Below are positions 62,586 to 64,000 of a stretch of DNA of 64,000 bases, in pieces (position 1 is the stretch's first letter; the number at the start of each line of letters is the position of its first letter). Origin of the DNA: Hymenobacter perfusus (GTDB lineage Bacteria; Bacteroidota; Bacteroidia; Cytophagales; Hymenobacteraceae). Below the pieces are notes generated by a model. The model saw only the letters and a program-made list of their open reading frames with translations. It was not told the DNA's origin and ran no database searches. The stretch is taken from the NCBI RefSeq assembly GCF_003944765.1, contig NZ_RWIU01000004.1:1-64000 (forward strand), given 5' to 3'. Both the position numbers and the translations under genes were made by a program.

Positions 62586-63548
62586 TTAAAAATCTTCGTC
62601 CAGGGAGAAGGCGTTTTCGGTCCGCTCGCTCATCACGCCTGCCTTCTGGTACTCAGCCACGCGCTTCTCGAAGAAGTTGGTTTTGCCCTGCAGCGAAATC
62701 ATTTCCATGAAATCGAAGGGGTTGGAAGCGCCGTAGATCTTGCTGTAACCCAGTGACTCCAGCAGGCGGTCGGCCACAAACTCGATGTACTGGCTCATGG
62801 TCTTGGCGTTCATGCCAATCAGGTTCACAGGCAGCGCGTCGGTCACGAATTCCTGCTCAATCTGCACGGCGTCCTGGATGATTTCGTGCACGCGGGCTTC
62901 GGGCAGCTTGTTCTGCAGGTGGTCTTTGTAGAGCAGGCAGGCGAAGTCGCAGTGCAGGCCCTCGTCGCGCGAAATCAGCTCGTTGGAGAACGTGAGGCCG
63001 GGCATCAGGCCACGCTTCTTCAGCCAGAAAATACTGCAGAACGAGCCCGAGAAGAAGATGCCTTCCACGGCTGCGAAGGCAATGAGGCGCTCCGTGAAGT
63101 TCTCGGAGTTGATCCACTTGATGGCCCAGTCGCCCTTCTTCTTCACGCACGGCACCGTTTCCAGAGCGTTGAAGAGGTAGTCTTTCTGCTTGGGGTCTTT
63201 GATGTAGGTATCAATCAGCAGCGAATAGGTTTCCGAGTGGATGTTTTCCATCATCACCTGGAAGCCGTAGAAGCAGCGGGCCTCCGCCATCTGAACCTCC
63301 TGCATGAAGTTCACAGCCAGGTTCTCGTTCACGATGCCATCGGAAGCCGCGAAGAAGGCCAGCACGTGGCTGATGAAGTGCCGCTCGTTGTCATTCAGGT
63401 TTTCCCAGTCTTTCTGGTCCTGCGAGAGGTCGATTTCCTCGGCCGTCCAGAAAGAGGCCTCCGCCTTCTTGTAGAACTGCCACACGTCGTCGTGCTGGAT
63501 GGGGAAAAGAACAAATCGATTGGGGTTCTCGGTGAGCAGAGGTTCCAT
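62586..63548 (-). CDS. nrdB: Ribonucleoside-diphosphate reductase, beta subunit (class Ia, eukaryote-like)
   Basis: 320 residues. Carries the di-iron site and tyrosyl radical for NrdA. The radical tyrosine is in [20 protein letters not shown] (as in mammalian R2), with the other ligands in D([26 protein letters not shown]) and [16 protein letters not shown]...[11 protein letters not shown]. The C-terminal tail AFSLDEDF binds NrdA. ATG at 63548. Upstream lie a -7 box (63661-63668) and, further out, three DnaA boxes, recalling DnaA control of nrd genes in E. coli. Confidence 0.97.
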   Translation of the reverse strand: MEPLLTENPNRFVLFPIQHDDVWQFYKKAEASFWTAEEIDLSQDQKDWENLNDNERHFISHVLAFFAASDGIVNENLAVNFMQEVQMAEARCFYGFQVMMENIHSETYSLLIDTYIKDPKQKDYLFNALETVPCVKKKGDWAIKWINSENFTERLIAFAAVEGIFFSGSFCSIFWLKKRGLMPGLTFSNELISRDEGLHCDFACLLYKDHLQNKLPEARVHEIIQDAVQIEQEFVTDALPVNLIGMNAKTMSQYIEFVADRLLESLGYSKIYGASNPFDFMEMISLQGKTNFFEKRVAEYQKAGVMSERTENAFSLDEDF

Positions 63549-63660
63549 TGCGGCAGGTAGTAAAAACGAGAAATAGCAAAAAAGTCGGGGCCTTACGGGG
63601 CGGTGTGCAAACCCAGGCCAGGGCCGATTGTTTGGCCCGCCATCAGGCAAGGCCGAAACT

Positions 63661-63668
63661 CAAAGATA
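63661..63668 (-). promoter_or_regulatory. Candidate nrdB -7 promoter element
   Basis: CAAAGATA on the plus strand is TATCTTTG on the minus strand, exact TAnnTTTG. A clear TTG about 20 nt upstream is missing. It would give a leader of about 105 nt. Confidence 0.5.
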
Positions 63669-63807
63669 AACCGGCCGGCCGGGAAGGCAGGTTCCTATTT
63701 CACATTTTTTGCAAGCTAATTTTTCCGTATGCCGTTAAGCGACTGATGGTTGGTGTAAATCCTGAAAATGGATGAAAAGCAGTAGCAGAAATGCCGTTTC
63801 GCAAAAG

Positions 63808-63847
63808 TTATCCACATTTCGCCTGTGGACAATTGCAGTTATCCACA
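63808..63847. promoter_or_regulatory. Cluster of three DnaA boxes
   Basis: TTATCCACA at 63808-63816 and 63839-63847 (both perfect, same direction) and TGTGGACAA at 63824-63832 (TTGTCCACA on the minus strand). Three boxes in 40 bp are far beyond chance in this GC-rich DNA. An A+T-rich patch (63693-63730) lies beside them. Either a replication origin or a DnaA-controlled promoter region for nrdB or the gene beyond the right edge. Confidence 0.8.
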
Positions 63848-63939
63848 GAAATTCTATTCGCGTACCTGCCAGCGCGTTCCTGACTTAGGAGTTTTTACAG
63901 GCCCTGCGGGTAGGAGCAATGAGGTTTAGTGAGTTAGGG

Positions 63940-63971
63940 TTTGGATTTGTAAAACGGTACTTGTACTTTTG
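63940..63971 (+). promoter_or_regulatory. Promoter reading out of the right edge
   Basis: TTTG (63940-63943), exactly 20 nt, TACTTTTG (63964-63971): a full match to the Bacteroidota consensus. The gene it drives starts outside the window. Confidence 0.75.
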
Positions 63972-64000
63972 CCTTCCATTTTTCAGAAACCGCGAAGACG

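Overview
The window looks like chromosomal DNA of a GC-rich member of the Bacteroidota, most likely Hymenobacter or a close relative. The evidence is PorP/SprF and GldJ (type IX secretion and gliding), DUF4382, DUF4783, DUF6799 and VF530 proteins, a eukaryote-like NrdB, many lipoproteins, and promoters of the Bacteroidota type (TTG/TTTG, about 20 nt, TAnnTTTG) with little sign of Shine-Dalgarno sequences. The genus is inferred from gene content only.

Layout. The left edge (1-56) is the 3' end of a 5S rRNA, so an rRNA operon ends here. 0.4-7.1 kb: DUF4382 lipoprotein, large AsmA-like protein, PorP/SprF, GldJ. 7.3-11.1 kb: ComF, a three-gene overlapping cluster ending in exonuclease III, an FAD oxidoreductase. 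11.1-16.9 kb: threonine operon on the minus strand (thrA-thrB-thrC, then a CxxCH lipoprotein), preceded by an 11-residue leader peptide rich in Thr and by an attenuator hairpin. 17.2-25.6 kb: prfA, a beta-helix lipoprotein, YjbQ, gpmI, DUF4783, nadC, YcxB-like. 25.7-35.5 kb: small lipoproteins, methyltransferase, ZIP transporter, TlpA-like protein, OmpA/TSP3 protein, CbpA/CbpM chaperone pair, RlpA, GH25 lysozyme, VF530. 35.6-44.4 kb: Hsp20, a hydrolase-like protein without a visible nucleophile, acyltransferase, VOC protein, PPK2, GNAT, ACP, a short HlyD-like protein, an Rrf2 regulator, pirin, and an old yellow enzyme homologue. 45.1-52.6 kb: two tandem M13 peptidases, then a BlaI/BlaR1-like pair. 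53.0-57.5 kb: small secreted proteins, an MFS exporter, a CrtO-like protein. 57.6-59.6 kb: a small accessory stretch with an unusual 41-nt tandem array and an Abi-C gene of low GC. 59.6-63.5 kb: nrdA and nrdB. The right edge (63.8-64.0 kb) has three DnaA boxes in 40 bp and a textbook promoter reading out of the window.

Regulatory and structural points. The threonine operon appears to be controlled by transcription attenuation. The Rrf2 gene and the neighbouring adaptor gene share a 17-bp palindrome, GTAAC-N7-GTTAC, which suggests a small autoregulated regulon. BlaI has three TTCGTA half-sites just before its start codon. Two families of roughly 100-bp palindromic elements lie between genes, mostly just after stop codons. 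Three paralogues of an unnamed family of about 140 residues (motif CR-x-WLLDARRR, ending F-x-DE-x-x-AI-x-WL) are scattered over 40-52.6 kb. No complete phage, transposase or CRISPR array was seen.
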